Positions 36,006 to 48,260 of a DNA stretch of 64,000 nucleotides are shown here, in pieces; within the stretch, counting starts at the first letter, position 1, and the number at the start of each line of letters is the position of its first letter. Origin of the DNA: Prosopocoilus inquinatus (taxonomy: Eukaryota; Arthropoda; Insecta; Coleoptera; Lucanidae); contig CM069870.1 in the NCBI GenBank assembly GCA_036172665.1, positions 29,610,001 through 29,674,000 of the forward strand, in the 5' to 3' direction. The notes beneath the pieces were generated by a model. It did not search any database. It saw only the letters and a list, made by a program, of their open reading frames with translations, and had not been told where the DNA came from. The translations under genes and the position numbers were made by a program.

Positions 36006-39000
36006 GTAAATATTTATTCAATTCATATTACCGTATAACTACAAACGTAATAATTATAATGTTCCTAAACAGCTCTAAATCTTTTAGCTCAAACACATGA
36101 ACAGTACCGTCATTTCCGAATTGATTTAAAATTGTGTAGGAACAAACTTAAAGTTTGTATTTGTGTATTGAAAGAATTATTGCAGTAGTTATATGTATTA
36201 TTTAAGACACAAGAAATTTATAGCGTTTTCGATCGAGGTGCACTATCTGCACTGAGTGTATCTTCAACTATTTTTAACCTCATGGAATGAAATGAGATGA
36301 AGACACACTCAGTGTATCGAATCGAAAACACTATTGGAGATGATTGAGTCGGACAACCCATGAAGTCAATCATGTACATATTTTTGAAAGGTACTTCCGA
36401 AGGTTTTACAGAATTCGAAAAGATCCAATATGGCCGCACCTCTATAAAATCCATATTCAATGTCATATCACGTCATTTTTAAGAATTCTGTGTCAGGGAA
36501 ATGTTAAAAGCTTTTTGCTGTTATCTTATTCGATTAGGGGAAAGTGGAGGAAATATTCCCGAGGGATAATTACGAATTCGACCATTAATCCAACCTGAAA
36601 AATGATGCATTATTTCTCTTTCTGTCACATTATAGCTTTACTCGTATCAAGTATCGGATAGCAAGTGGTACCGTCCAAAGCACACGTTGTTCAAGATAAA
36701 TATATTTGAACAAATTTTATCGTTTTCATATAATTTTTTTAACAAATTGAAATAACTGTAGCTTTTGTTGTATAAAGATGATGATAATAACGCTCTAACA
36801 ACATAAAAAAGTACCATCTAAGGTTCTGTTTTAGGTAAGAGAATTTTATTATCGATGTTAATAAGAAATTAAAAAATTAAGCTTAAGAATTGAGCCCACT
36901 TAGTATGGACGCTTTTCATGCCGAATCTACTGTTTATTTCTTCCACCTTTGCGCGGCTGCGATGCTTCTAATGTCTTTGACTGGAAAGGTAAGGTGTGCG
37001 AGTTACGAGTTCAGGTTTTTCCTTCGACCACTAAATAATTTAAATGTATTTTATCGTCAAAGGGTCTTTCGCACATTCTAGAGAGACAATAGAAGAAAGT
37101 TTCCCCTTGAAAATATAAAAAATGCATGTGATAGTCGCTGCAAATCACCATATACTTTAGATATTTAATTTCAAACAATAAAAGCGCCTACAAGTCAATA
37201 TCGTAATGTCCTCGATGCAACCAGATGAGATGAGCTAGTATAGTCCCAGTAATAAATTTTCGTACTGATCGCGGAACAAGTGGGCTCATTTATTTTCCCT
37301 GTTTATAATCTATTTTTTTCTTTGCTACTTTTGTCTTCGACCGTACGACTTATATAGGTCAATTACGAACGTTTGTCATTACTACATTGTCCTTTAAATA
37401 AGGTACAGATTATTTTAGTTACCTAGTTTAGAAGCCGCAATATTATAAAAAAAAGATGGAAACGAAGTACAGTTTCAAGAGTTTGAAAATGTTAAACGAT
37501 GCTAGAACAAAAAAAAATCAAGAAGAAAGGCGGCACACGTTTATTTGATTACCAAAACCACGCTGTTTGATCAGATGAAGAAGCCAAAAGTGACGTTCCT
37601 CACGAATCAAATCAGTTCAAAAAACCGAATAAGGGATTTTATTTTTAAGTGAAAAAGAAGGACAAGAGTCTGAAATAGGGAAACAAATCAAAAATCAAAC
37701 AAAAATTGATAAACTAAATAAAAAAACTAAAAACTAAAAAAACAAAAAAAAGTAAATAAAAAATTGGAGAAGAAATATCAAAGACAAAAGAAAATAAATA
37801 CCAAGAAAAATTGAGATAATAAATAGCCACTCATTGAAGATACTATTGTTGCCAGTGGGCTCACGAAAATTATGCTGTCAGGCAGAACACATCTAGGGAC
37901 TTTTGTGTGACTTCTGACAAAATTAAATGCAATTATAATAATAGTTGTGATTACTACACGGTGTGTTCTTAATTATCCTTCGTTTGGTGAATAATCCCGA
38001 ACACCAAGTCGTTTTCTTTTCTGAATCAGATTTCATTTTCAAAATTTATCAAAATTGTGTAGGGAGGAAGGTTCAAATAAAAGTGAAAATCTAGTTGTTT
38101 GAGCATAGAAAACAATCGATGGAAACAAGCGCCCTATGTTGTGTTCTGATACATTCCAAGTTCTCATTAGTAACAATCAAATTCTTCTTCTTTACGACTG
38201 CCAATAATAATTAGTATGTCAGAGAAAGAAGTACTGGAGTGCGTTCAAAAATGGAAAGTGTAGGGTAGAGCGTTACCCCGAGGGTAATGACGACTGATTC
38301 ATGGTAAAATTCTGAACGATTAGAGACGTCCTCCGAGTGGTGCAATTTTTTATTTGTACTTTTGTTACTATTACTACATGAATTTGAGTATTATAGATAC
38401 AGACATCGTTTAATATTTAAATGTTATTGAAATCAATCCTTGTTTCATATTTAATTTTGTTGGTTCCAAAAAAAATCATATCAAAATCATTAAAAAAAAT
38501 TAATTATATTCAGTAGGGAGAATAAATATATTTTATTTTATAAGGTATTCAATTTGTCTCGCATCACATCTATAAGGCACCTATGATTTTACATATTGCG
38601 CATATCGGGCGAAATTCACCTCGCTCCTGACCGGGGAGTTGGGAGCGCACACCGAGCTCTACACCCTTGCGATTTTAGAACGCTTCAAGGGCGAGGTGCG
38701 TCTAGTTTGAAATTGAATTTATGAACTGTTTTAGCGCACCCCAGTATAACTCTCACCCGTTCGGGCGTCATTTATGAACGCACCTCCGTGTGTTGTTGCA
38801 CAACGCATAATCGTTCAACATTTGGTGAATTAAAGTATTTTACCGACTGAAACCTTTACAAGACCTTCAAGTGCAGTTTGAGGATAAATGTATGTCCAAG
38901 GCGGGATTGTTTGATTGGGTGAAAAAATTTCGAGAAGATCCAAATCGCGCTCGTAGAAAAGATACCCTGTATAAGACGACCGAAAATATCCGTGACTCCA

Positions 39001-41197
39001 GACAATAATGGAACGATTGATCAGCTTATTTTGATTTTTGATTGACCGTCGGTTAATCATGAGCTAATTGTTAGAAGGGATTGGCATAAGTACAGGGAGT
39101 TCGAGTCAATTGTTTACAACGTCGAGATTCCATTTGCTTCCTTCAGCACAACCCGCTCCCCCATTCAGCCGCATTAACGTTGGCAGCAGTGAGAAAATTG
39201 AAGCGGGAAATCCTGTCCCAGTTCTGCGTCATTCTGCATACAGCCGTGATTTGTTTCCATTGGATTTTCACTTGTTTTTACCACTGAAAGAATTTTTAAG
39301 TGTTTATAAATTTAAGGATAATGATGAATACATTACAGCTGTGCAAAATTGGATAAGCACGCAACCAAAAACCATCTTCGAAAATGATAAACATTAGTTT
39401 CCAGAACGTTGGCGCAGACGTATTGAAGTCGAGGGAGATGGAGGGAGGGAGACATTGAAAAATGGTATGTAACAGGTTTCTGGTTCATTTATAATAAAGA
39501 TGTTCTAAGCTCATTCTCACTCATATTTGAACGCTCCTCGTATTACACAAACAGATAAGTATTATTTCGATACAAATAATAAAAAAAATTGTTGGATTTC
39601 TAAAATATGATTTTATTTAATTCTTCCCTTAGGTACTCGCAATTCCCCTACCTTCCCCTACAGTTCGAATTTCAGCACCATAAAAATATATTATTACAAA
39701 GACATTAAAGAAATAAAAATTTTACCATTTTTTTTTTGATATTTCTCAAATTGACAAAAAAACTTTTAGAAGTATTAAGTAAATCAGGTATATTTTCTTC
39801 TTCGTTTTACCTCTTTTGTTTAAGGAAGAAGTCAAGGAACAAAAGAACCAATGGGCCATGTAGATTTCTACTTCAATAATGCTGAACGTCAACCGGGATG
39901 CGAAGAGACGACTAATTTTCCAAAATTCAGTGACATACGGAGAGATACTATAAAAGAGGGAACAGTTTTGCCAGCCTGCAGTCATAAGAGATCTTTTAAA
40001 TATTACATTAATGCAATCGTAGGATCAGATTGCAGATTTGTTGGAATATCATGCTCGTCTTATGACAGTTTTCTTATTGTTAGTAAAACAAGTAATGGAA
40101 AAAACTGTTATTTTACAATTTGCTGTATTTGCTGTAGGGTAATTGTACGTATTGTGGTGATACTGAATGTGCTACGTTCGGATTAACAGAACCGACGGAA
40201 TGCGTCAAATATAAAAAATATTATTTGGTAACTGATTCTGAGCCACCGTTTTGTCGTATGTTAGATTTTGAATAATTACAAATGACTTAAGATTAATGAT
40301 GTTTTTATAGTTCACACGTACGTCGTAAACGTGACAGTAGACAATAATCCGAAAGCAAAAACTTTAGAAGGGTCCTTCGAATTTATTTTCGTGGATCATG
40401 ATAAGAAAATTACGAACGCTACTAGTTACTTAGATAAGTACGTAGGCTTTAAATAAAATTTGACCTGTTCTATTAATATTTTTGTAGAGCAACTCGGCGT
40501 ACTTTTATACCTGGACAAATGTACACGTTGGTTGTGTACACGTCGCCGCCAAAAATTGGAAAAATTAAAGAAGCAAAAATAAAATGGATTCATAATACAA
40601 AGTTATTGGAAGCTTTTAGTAGCACATCCATATTCGTTAATCGGTTATCTATTAAGCGCGTTCCATTTACAGATGAAGAGTAAGTAATTTTAATACTCCT
40701 TTTATTTGTTTCTATTTTTCAACATTCGTAGATCAACTACTAGCGTATTATGTCCAGAGGCGAGCAATGAAATCAAAAGTAATGATTTTGTAGAATTTGA
40801 ATTATGTTCACACATTGGTACTACTAACACGGCTATTACAAACATTGATACTACGGTTAAGATGAATACGGCATCTAATGAAAATTATACAACCTCAAAT
40901 AAATCGGCTTCAACTTCAGCTACAATATCGGGTACTATTTTAAGTACTACTTCAAGTATCACAGTGTCTACTACAGTACATACCGCTTTTCATGCTAACA
41001 ACGTTCCATCTAAAACGCATGATACTCCCACATCGGTGACGTCTCAGGAAAATTATGCTACACCAAAACATACTTCCAGCGTTGGTGAAACTTATAGTAC
41101 TATATCCAGTCCAGAATTTGAACGCGTCAAAACCATTTCAGACACAAAGACAAAGGAGGCAAATTTAGAAACCATTGCAAAGGCTTGTAAGACCTAG
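34726..41197 (+). CDS. Secreted lipase-family protein, predicted inactive, with Ser/Thr-rich tail
   Basis: Eleven exons join in frame to about 647 codons: 34726-34822, 34878-35029, 35087-35215, 35384-35578, 35626-35734, 35901-36005, 39825-40078, 40138-40255, 40311-40437, 40488-40679, 40732-41197. Order: signal peptide (MSVKYILFILFMLINHNKTE), pancreatic/lipoprotein-lipase fold (about 25-365; landmarks FLIHDFTSNG, ANARVVALEI, MGHVDFYFNNAERQPGC, ACSHKRSFKYY), a C-terminal PLAT-like region to about 490, then about 155 residues rich in Thr, Ser and Asn. Family catalysis needs Ser-Asp-His. Here the nucleophile elbow reads GHGVGAH, so Ser is Gly (about residue 207); Asp in GLDPTGP (about 230) and His in CSHKRS (about 316) remain. 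A non-catalytic lipid-binding or yolk-protein-like role is an inference. Donors and acceptors are all GT-AG. Confidence 0.88.
36221..36333. repeat. Small palindromic MITE in the lipase intron, TA-flanked
   Basis: TAGCGTTTTCGATCGA at the left and CGAATCGAAAACACTA at the right are inverted, and CACTGAGTGTATCTTCA pairs inward with TGAAGACACACTCAGTG. It resembles the GCGTTTTCC end of the MITE at 57465-57764. Confidence 0.65.
36334..38233. other. Lipase intron 6, nothing firm
   Basis: AT- and A-rich sequence, including a purine-rich stretch near 37620-37800. TGAGCCCACTT at 36891 is inverted at 37279-37288 and again near 37853, but at about 10 bp this is too short to bound an element. Confidence 0.35.
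38234..39540 (+). mobile_element. Dead mariner-like element, 1.3 kb
   Basis: The left end CTGGAGTGCGTTCAAAAATGG and the complement of the right end (CGAGGAGCGTTCAAATATGAG) are diverged inverted repeats, each next to TA. The 1,307 bp length is normal for mariner. Transposase traces in sense order are SKAGLFDWVKKFREDP near 38890 and, near the end, SAYSRDLFPLDFHLF with LPLKEFL and PKTIFENDKH. The middle, with the first two catalytic acids, is largely gone. It lies in lipase intron 6 in the gene's direction. Confidence 0.8.
39825..41197 (+). CDS. Lipase-like gene, exons 7-11
   Basis: Exon 7 resumes in phase after a 3.8 kb intron and gives MGHVDFYF and the His motif. Exon 8 carries the paired cysteines (GNCTYCGDTEC, EPPFC). 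Exons 9-10 form the beta-rich C-terminal region (YVVNVTVDNN, FTDEE end). Exon 11 is a single 466 bp exon for the low-complexity tail, with repeated runs such as TSASTSATISGT, ending ACKT and TAG at 41195-41197. There is no second membrane segment or GPI-type tail. Confidence 0.87.
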
Positions 41198-41218
41198 TAC
41201 TACAACAATAGAGGTTTT

Positions 41219-41224
41219 AATAAA
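41219..41224 (+). terminator. Polyadenylation signal AATAAA of the lipase-like gene
   Basis: AATAAA lies 21 bp after the stop codon, giving a very short 3' UTR. Confidence 0.65.
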
Positions 41225-42088
41225 AATGTGTAAATATTCATGTATTTCATTAATTTGTGAGTTAAACACTCAACAAAAATTTAGTTAATAATCATTAATT
41301 AAACATCTTCCAGGATTAAATAACAGCTGGGTACTCTAAAAGCATTTAGGAGTGTGAAAACAATGATTACAAATTACCAAAAAAGTTTCAAAATTTCCCT
41401 CATTTTATGCCTTTTTTCTGAAACAATCAATAAATTTATGTAGAAGTTGAAACTGATTATAAATTTTATAAACCGTTTCTCAAAACTATATCTGTATGTA
41501 AAGCATAGACGTAGCAACGTAAACAGTTTATATTTTTATCTCAATATAATTTATCTCTTACATAAAGTTATTGATTGTTTCAGGAACTGGACATAACACT
41601 CCCAATAAGTGCCTCAAAATCTATGGGCTAACAAAAATTGGGCACACACGAAATATGATTAAAAGTTATCAACAAAGAACTCAAACATCCTCAAAAAATT
41701 CCTTATTTTTAGATCAGAAAATGGTTTTTTACTTCTGAACCAGGATATTGGCTACATGTAAAAATATTGAAAGATTCACGGAAAATGTGATTAGAATTGA
41801 AGTGTCTCAATCTTTAGACACCTCAGGACATTTCAAGGCTTTAAGACTTTAAGATCAACAAAAATTTGGCACTTGAAAAGATTCTTGAAAATTCACAGAA
41901 AAAGGAGCTAAAATCTTATGTTTTACTTTACTTTTTGCCAAAGAAGTTACAGTCGAATTTTTGATTTTATTCCGGATGGTTAGGCTACTTCATTTACTTA
42001 CGTATGCATTGCTCCACACGTGGTTCTAAAATTAATATCAGTTCACCTTCTTTTTTCCGTTGCTGACCGGTAAGCAAATCAGTTAATG
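41225..42088. other. Intergenic, nothing recognised
   Basis: AT-rich sequence without a supported frame or repeat boundary. Confidence 0.35.
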
Positions 42089-43047
42089 CCCAAGCAGCAA
42101 GCAGTCGTTTTTATCACGTCATTATTTGGTCAAAATTGGTCAAGGACGTCGAATGACCAGTTTTAAACGTCATTTTTTCGTAAAAATTTTGTTTGAAATT
42201 TGACGTTTATAAATCACGTGAATAGAACGTCACTTTAATAACATAAATTTGACACTATTTTAAAAGTTTCGTTTCGATAATAAATTTATTTATAGATTTG
42301 ACAACATATTAGATTTTGTAGGAAAGTATAAATTATAAATATGACTGAATTTATTAATTAATACCATTTTAATACATAAGAAATTTACTGGACTTCTATT
42401 ACGGGGTAAGCGACGCATGCGCCGACACTCGACATTGGGACATTGTTCTTGCGCATCGTAATCGTAGTGCCCGTGGTGCTTAAGTTTAGTGCGATTTGTT
42501 TTTAAGCGTTAATTTATTATGTGTTAGCTAGTTAGTTAGTTTAGGTATTTATTGTTTTAGTTATTAGCAAACTGTGTAAAGAAGGTGGGTATTGGTAACT
42601 CATATTTCATAACCTGTTATATTAATATTTTAACGGTCCTTGTGATAGGACTTGGGCACTTAATTCAATTGTTTTATTTCACTATAGAGTAGAATCAACT
42701 GTTTAGTAATAGTTTTTTATGTTATTTTTATTTGGAATTTTAAAAAATATGTATGAATTTATTAAAAATATTATTTATTTATTGTTCGTAGGTATATGTA
42801 TACATATGTACAGATATTTGAATAAAAATTAGAATATGATTTGGTTTCTTGGTTACTTATGCGTCATAGATAATACAATTAAAAATAACGTCAGAAATAC
42901 ACGACTATTTGACGTATGAAAACGACGTCGCCGGGCTGTGACATTTGCCCGTCATTTTTAGGTCTTTAATACGTCACTGACATTGGTCATTCGACGTAAA
43001 CGATGACCAATTTTTGACGTGAAAAAGACGACACCTTGCTGCTTGGG
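42089..43047. mobile_element. TGACGT-rich element, copy B (uninterrupted)
   Basis: CCCAAGCAGCAAG at the left and CTTGCTGCTTGGG at the right are perfect 13 bp inverted repeats. Subterminal sequence is packed with ACGTCA/TGACGT, GGTCAAAATTGGTCA and GTCGAATGACCA phrases. The interior matches copy A (28088-30055) in opposite orientation. The element is 959 bp with no coding capacity. A target duplication is not visible (AGTTAATG against TGGTTGCG), so the superfamily is undecided. Confidence 0.85.
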
Positions 43048-44585
43048 TGGTTGCGTCTCTTAACGCGCTACGTGCCTTTGGTGTGCTTTGTGAAGAATTA
43101 AACCAGCCGTTCTGAACGGATTGTTGGCCGCATGGCTTTAGTTTTCCCCGCGTCTGGGGATCGTTTAACGGTTCTGTGGAGTGTAGCCCCACAGTTCCCG
43201 GGTTGCCTGTTTTCCGACAAGAAAGCAATGACACTGACGGGCAGGTCGTACCAATAAGTTCAAACAGACCTGGTTTTCGCCTGGCATGGTACCTAAAACA
43301 CCGTTCCATTCCTGATTGATGCCGCGATGGCTGTCGTGCGAAGCGTAGTGGGAGCCGTCTTGTTACCGTTCAAAATTTCATCTAGCCTCGAGACGCCCTG
43401 TATAAGTGAAATCCTTAGTGTAGGCACACCTTTGTCTCGGTTTGTTCTATTTATGGCTTAGTTGGTTGAATTGCTTATCACGCGCCCGCCCACGCCGAGC
43501 GAGTATATTTATTACGCTGAAGTTCTTATATCCACGCTTAGCTCGCACGATTATTTCTCTCCTTCTTTGGCGGATTTTCCTGAAAGGTCCTCTCTGGGAA
43601 ATTGCTTTAAATTGATTTACGAAGGAAAAATACGGAGATTGTTAGAACTATTTCCTCGGCATTTGTAAGTGCCGACGTTCTTTTTTTGTTGAGAAGCGTT
43701 CGCTATTGCAAAGTGTGTCGCAATCGCGTTGATGACCGGCTCGAGCGCCTGGCAAGCGGCACCTGACATTTTGGTCTCATTAGCTGATGCTTACCTAATA
43801 CTTTTCAGTGATTGGCTTCGACGCATTGTTCACTTTCTTTTCTTTCGTCCCTCTACTTTTACGTGACAATCCGAACGAAATTTAAAACTTTCATTCGAAA
43901 AGTTCCCTCCGAAGTGATCGAATGTTATTTTGTGTGGGTTTCCCTCTCGTTTGTGTTAATTGTAGTATGAACTTGCTCCAGTTCGAGGAGAAGTTGCTTC
44001 AGCTACTTTCGGTCCGGCTTAATCCACGGTTGAACTCCAGTGGACATATGAGTTAACGTTTATGGGAGTTAGTTCGTTTCAGGTGCAAAAGGGCTTGTTT
44101 CTTTCCCTTACAGGCTTTTCGTTTCTTTCCTTTCTCTCGTACATCGCTACCACTTTATTTTCTTCTCTCGCCCCGCTACCTTCGGGATACCTCAGCACCG
44201 GTGGCGCGGATTCAGCGAGGCAAAAGGAGGCGGATGTGTTTCAACCCCGTTCACAGCCGCCGAGTAGTGATCTGTCGAACGCAAGTCTAGCGGTTGGTCC
44301 CGCCAGCCGTCGCCTAGAAGCAGACGAGAGGTGGAGGACGGTGACTGACAAAAGGTCGGACTTGACTTCTTCCTTTTGTTTATTTGGCGATAATTTCCTT
44401 TGGGTTTCCGTACGTAGGCTACTGGAAAATTTTCTGGAATCTAGTAGGTCTAGAATTGTTAGAGTTTATTAACTGTCATATTTGAAAAATTTGACGTTTT
44501 TCGCCTATAATTCTATTGACAATTCCTATCCCAGTGAACTAATTTTGTTTGTACAGCATTTGAGAAAAAGTAATTTTGTGTAAAT
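43048..44585. other. GC-richer unassigned stretch
   Basis: Composition and CpG content are visibly higher than in the surroundings, and several frames of 68-136 codons occur (for example 44062-44472), none with a recognised motif. Together with 45636-46990 it may be one decayed element into which the mariner at 44586 inserted. Not resolved. Confidence 0.35.
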
Positions 44586-45635
44586 ATGGAAATCTCGCGT
44601 GAAAATTTTCGTGCCATGATTTTTTACGATTTCAAATGAGGTCTAACGCCAAAACAATCGATCGGCTTCATTTGGCTTTTGGAGATGAAGCACCATCAAA
44701 GAGCAGTGTTTATAATTGGTTTGCCGAATTCCAGCTTTAACGTACCTCTCTCAGTGACGAATTTCGTGAAGGTCGTCCATCAACATCTGTTGTCGCCACT
44801 AATGTAGATGCTGTGCGTGAAATGCTTGAGCGAGAACGACATGTGACATACCGTGAAATTCAAGCATCCTTACCCATTCACATGAAAGCAATAGACCAAA
44901 TTTTGCATGATTATTTGAACGTACGAAAGCTTTGCAGTCGTTGGATCCCACATAATTTAACAGAAGCGCAAAAGCAGGGTCGTGTCAAATGGTGCGAAGA
45001 AATGCTCAAGAAATTCAATGGAGGTCGTTCAAATTTAGTTTATAACATCGTTACTGGTGACGAAACGTGGATCTATTCGTACGAGCCAGAAAGTAAACAA
45101 CAATCTACCGTTTGGGTATTTCAAAATAAACCAAAACCATCAAAAGTTGTCCGTTCACACAGTGATGCGAAGCAAATGATTGCTTGTCTTTTTCGTTTAA
45201 CTGGACATGTAGCAACCGTGGCTTTAGGGGATCGAAAAACCGTGAATACTGATTGGTATACTACAATTTGTTTGCCGGAAGTCATCGATCAAATAAGAAG
45301 AAACAATCGAAATCGACGAATTATTCTCCATCATGACAACGCCAGCTCTCACTCATCCCGTCAAACAGTTGATTTTTTGTCCAACAAAAATGTTGAATTA
45401 ATGAATCATTGTCCATATTCACCTGATTTATCACCTAATGATTTCTTTTTGATTCCAAATATCAAAAATAAAATACGTGGTGAGCAGATTTTCGTCGGCT
45501 GAAGCAGCGGTTGAAACATTCCGGACACTGGTTTCTGAGGTACCATATTTAGAGTGGAAAACGGACTTTAGAAATTGGTTCGAGCGTATGCAAAAGTGTA
45601 TTGACGTCACACGCGAATACTTCGAAAAACAATGA
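44586..45635 (+). pseudogene. Mariner transposase pseudogene
   Basis: Begins MEISRENFRAMIFYDFK. A TGA at 44637, a frameshift near 44665, a TAA at 44738 and a late frameshift near 45487 break it; the longest intact part is 44813-45502. The DD34D acids are present in GDETWIYSYEP, HHDNASSHSS and SPDLSPNDFF. It closes in another register with RFSSAEAAVETF and REYFEKQ. Helix-turn-helix traces (KSSVYNWFAEF, TYREIQASL) precede the catalytic core. Family knowledge: the protein cuts and pastes its element at TA. Terminal repeats were not identified with confidence. Confidence 0.9.
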
Positions 45636-47385
45636 TACCGTTTATCAAATTTCATATGCGTTTTTTCATACCGTTTCCAGAAACTTTTCCAGCAGCCCAC
45701 GTATTAATTATTACTATTTGTTTTTGCGGAATTGCGTACGGCCAATCTGCCCATTTAGTTAAGGTCCCTTCTGGACGCATAGATTGGTTGACCTTGCACA
45801 ATTTATTGTTGCTCAAAGGGAATGTTACATCGTTTGAGTTAATTGTGTAAAGTTAATACTTTACTTTTACCTTGATATTTATGCGTTGTTGTGTTAAGAA
45901 ATAGTAAAAGCTATTTGCGTTTTTGATTTAATTTTATTGTTGCGGCCTTTAGTTTATATTGAATAAAGTTATTTATTCTGAAATATTTTGGATGAGTCGT
46001 GTTTTCTTAATTTTTCCCGCAGTTTCTTTTGCCAAAAAAATTAACTGGCGCCTTGGCTTTCTATTTCCTGAAAGGTTTGATAATTCGCACTCCGTCCTAT
46101 TGAAGCTGGTCAGCGACACCGAAACGTCCGTCACGGTGTTAACTTGCCATTCAGCTGAGCAGGTAGGTAGCAGTCCTCCTTGAATGCAGTTTCAACTCCG
46201 GCGATTCCCGGACTTCCCTTTCAACGTCGTACTCCTGAGAGGAAGCGGAAGATGTGAATTGAGCTAACATAAGATTTTAACATCTTTTTTTTCTTCCTGG
46301 CAACGTGTTGCGGACGTCGTACTTTGGAGTGTATTATTTCCAGATCGGCAACGTGGGCGAACCTAGCGTCAAAAATCAGTCTAATTTAATTCTTCCCTTA
46401 TTTAAATTTAATAAAACTCGTACAGTTCTAGTATCAAAAATTTAAGTTTCCAACTTTAATGCCAAGGAAGAGAGAGCCCGATTAAGTACGTGAAAGTAAT
46501 TATTTTAATCATTTTTGTTTTAGTAGGCCTAATGCCCCGTTAGCCATTAATTAATGCATCGGTGGTGGTAGCGTAATAATCCGCAATAGAAAGACATTTC
46601 TTTTAACTGTTAAATCAAAAAGTAAATCCCCTATTTAATTGAATTCGGCTCCTTTACCCAGGCCCTGCTTACAATAATATTTTTTGATATATCTACTATT
46701 GACAACCTAATACAGAGCTGATTGTTAACATGGACACCATGTTTGTATTAAATAAACGTACTATTGTTACTGAATCTGAATATCTTTCATCTTACGATAT
46801 TTACGCCTGTGGGAGGGAATCCAAGGGTCACTTGTTTTCATTGTCTTCGCCTGAGGCATACTGTTAGCTGTTAAATACCTACTCCGTTTCCACTGAGTGG
46901 ATACATTTACGCAATTCTCCAATACATAGTAGTCTCCGAGGGAACGACCGACTTTGCTTCCACAGGCACGGTAAGTTATGATTGGCGCAGTCCCACCACA
47001 AACTGTGGATCAAAAACGTGCAAAACGCTCCTTTTATTACCACAAATAGCAGTTGTTCGCTTTAATTTCTTCGTCTTAATTTACTCAAATACTTTGTTTC
47101 TTACTTATTAACTTGCTAACTTACTACTTGTAGTACTCGATCTCATTTTTTGCTTTTAATGAGGTTATTTTAAACATTTGTTAGTTCCAGCTTATTAAAA
47201 CAATCTCAAAGCCAGAAAAAAATTTGAGTTTCTTTAAATTTCGTTAAGTTTAAATTTTAAAATTTTCAGAATATTCTCAAAATTTCACATATTAACACTT
47301 AATTTTGAATTAATATAATATTTTTAGGGTAAAAACTTTAAGAAACGAAACAATTTTTGATAACAAGAAAAGTTATAGAAATGTG
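45636..47385. other. Intergenic, possible element remnant
   Basis: The higher-GC character continues to about 46990. AATAAA occurs at 45962 and near 46752. AACTGGCGCCTTGG at about 46042 has a primer-site look but no LTR pair was found. No gene is supported. Confidence 0.35.
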
Positions 47386-47540
47386 TATAGGGAATATTAC
47401 TACTAATCGATGTAGAAGTTGGTTCTGTATCTCATGATGTAAAAGTGTGTCTATATAGAAATGAAAATATTACAGTTCCTCCTAGGACAGCGTATTAATA
47501 TTCAGAATGCTTGTATATTCTTTTCTCGAAAAGTATTAAT
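47386..47540. repeat. Dispersed repeat, copy 1 (relative at 61119-61650)
   Basis: GTATAGGGAAT.CTACTAATCGATGTAGA, CTGTATCTCAT.ATG, TTCCTCCTAGG..AG.GTATTAAT and CGAAAA.T.TTA occur in the same order and orientation at 61119-61650. The superfamily is not known. Confidence 0.65.
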
Positions 47541-48121
47541 AACCCAGATTTAAATAAAAAGTAGAAAAAAACTTAATGCGTAGGCATATACACTATTTAT
47601 TGTACACTAATTCACATACTATTAATAAGTATTTTACAATCCATTTAGTTCTTAACATAACATTTTCATACATAATGCTTAACGCTTTTAAACTGTCGAA
47701 ATTTTATGTGCGAATATGCCACACCAGCTATTTGTTCTGGTCCTCCATTAAACATTTTGTTTGTGAGGCACAGATTTTGTGTTAGTAGGATATTAAATTT
47801 ACGCGCAAATTAATAAAATATATTTCATTCTCAAGTCAAAAATAAATATTTAGTGAGTTTTGAACTTGTTTTAATTAAAACGTAAGGATGTGTTTGATCT
47901 GATACGTGCAATCAATAGAGATATTTTCTTACTAGTTAATATTAATTTAAATGATATAATGGCAATGGAACTTGAAAAAATGAAGATTACACGTCTAAGA
48001 TCATTCATCGATATCTAACGCGTTAGCGTTACTAAGTTTAACTAAATTATAAAGAAGATGAAAGTATTGGAGTCGACTGTCATACAAGAATGACGTCAAC
48101 TGTGGAAATATAAATGACATC

Positions 48122-48260
48122 ACCTTTATGGTGTATCATTTCATGTTATAGATAATATGCCGTTATTGATGATTTCACATTCAAATTATATATTTCGTAA
48201 AGTCAAATCATCGATAACGGCACGTTATGTATATAACATGAAAAGATACAGCATAAGGGT
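48122..48260. repeat. Hairpin repeat, arms about 55 bp
   Basis: Left arm ACCTTTATGGTGTATCATTTCATG and onward through GCCGTTATTGATGATTT pairs with 48206-48260 (AAATCATCGATAACGGC to CATAAGGGT). The loop is about 30 nt. This is a snap-back MITE or a long pre-miRNA-like hairpin. Confidence 0.75.

Noticed and set aside
36891..37288. Possible MITE from inverted TGAGCCCACTT
   Set aside because: Only about 10 bp match, a third copy breaks the pairing, and no target duplication is seen.
44062..44472. 136-codon plus-strand frame as a gene
   Set aside because: No recognised motif, no splice context and no supporting relatives; left as unassigned sequence.
44470..45720. Terminal inverted repeats of the mariner at 44586
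   Set aside because: TCAAATTT-like phrases on both sides are weak and AT-rich; I could not pair them convincingly.
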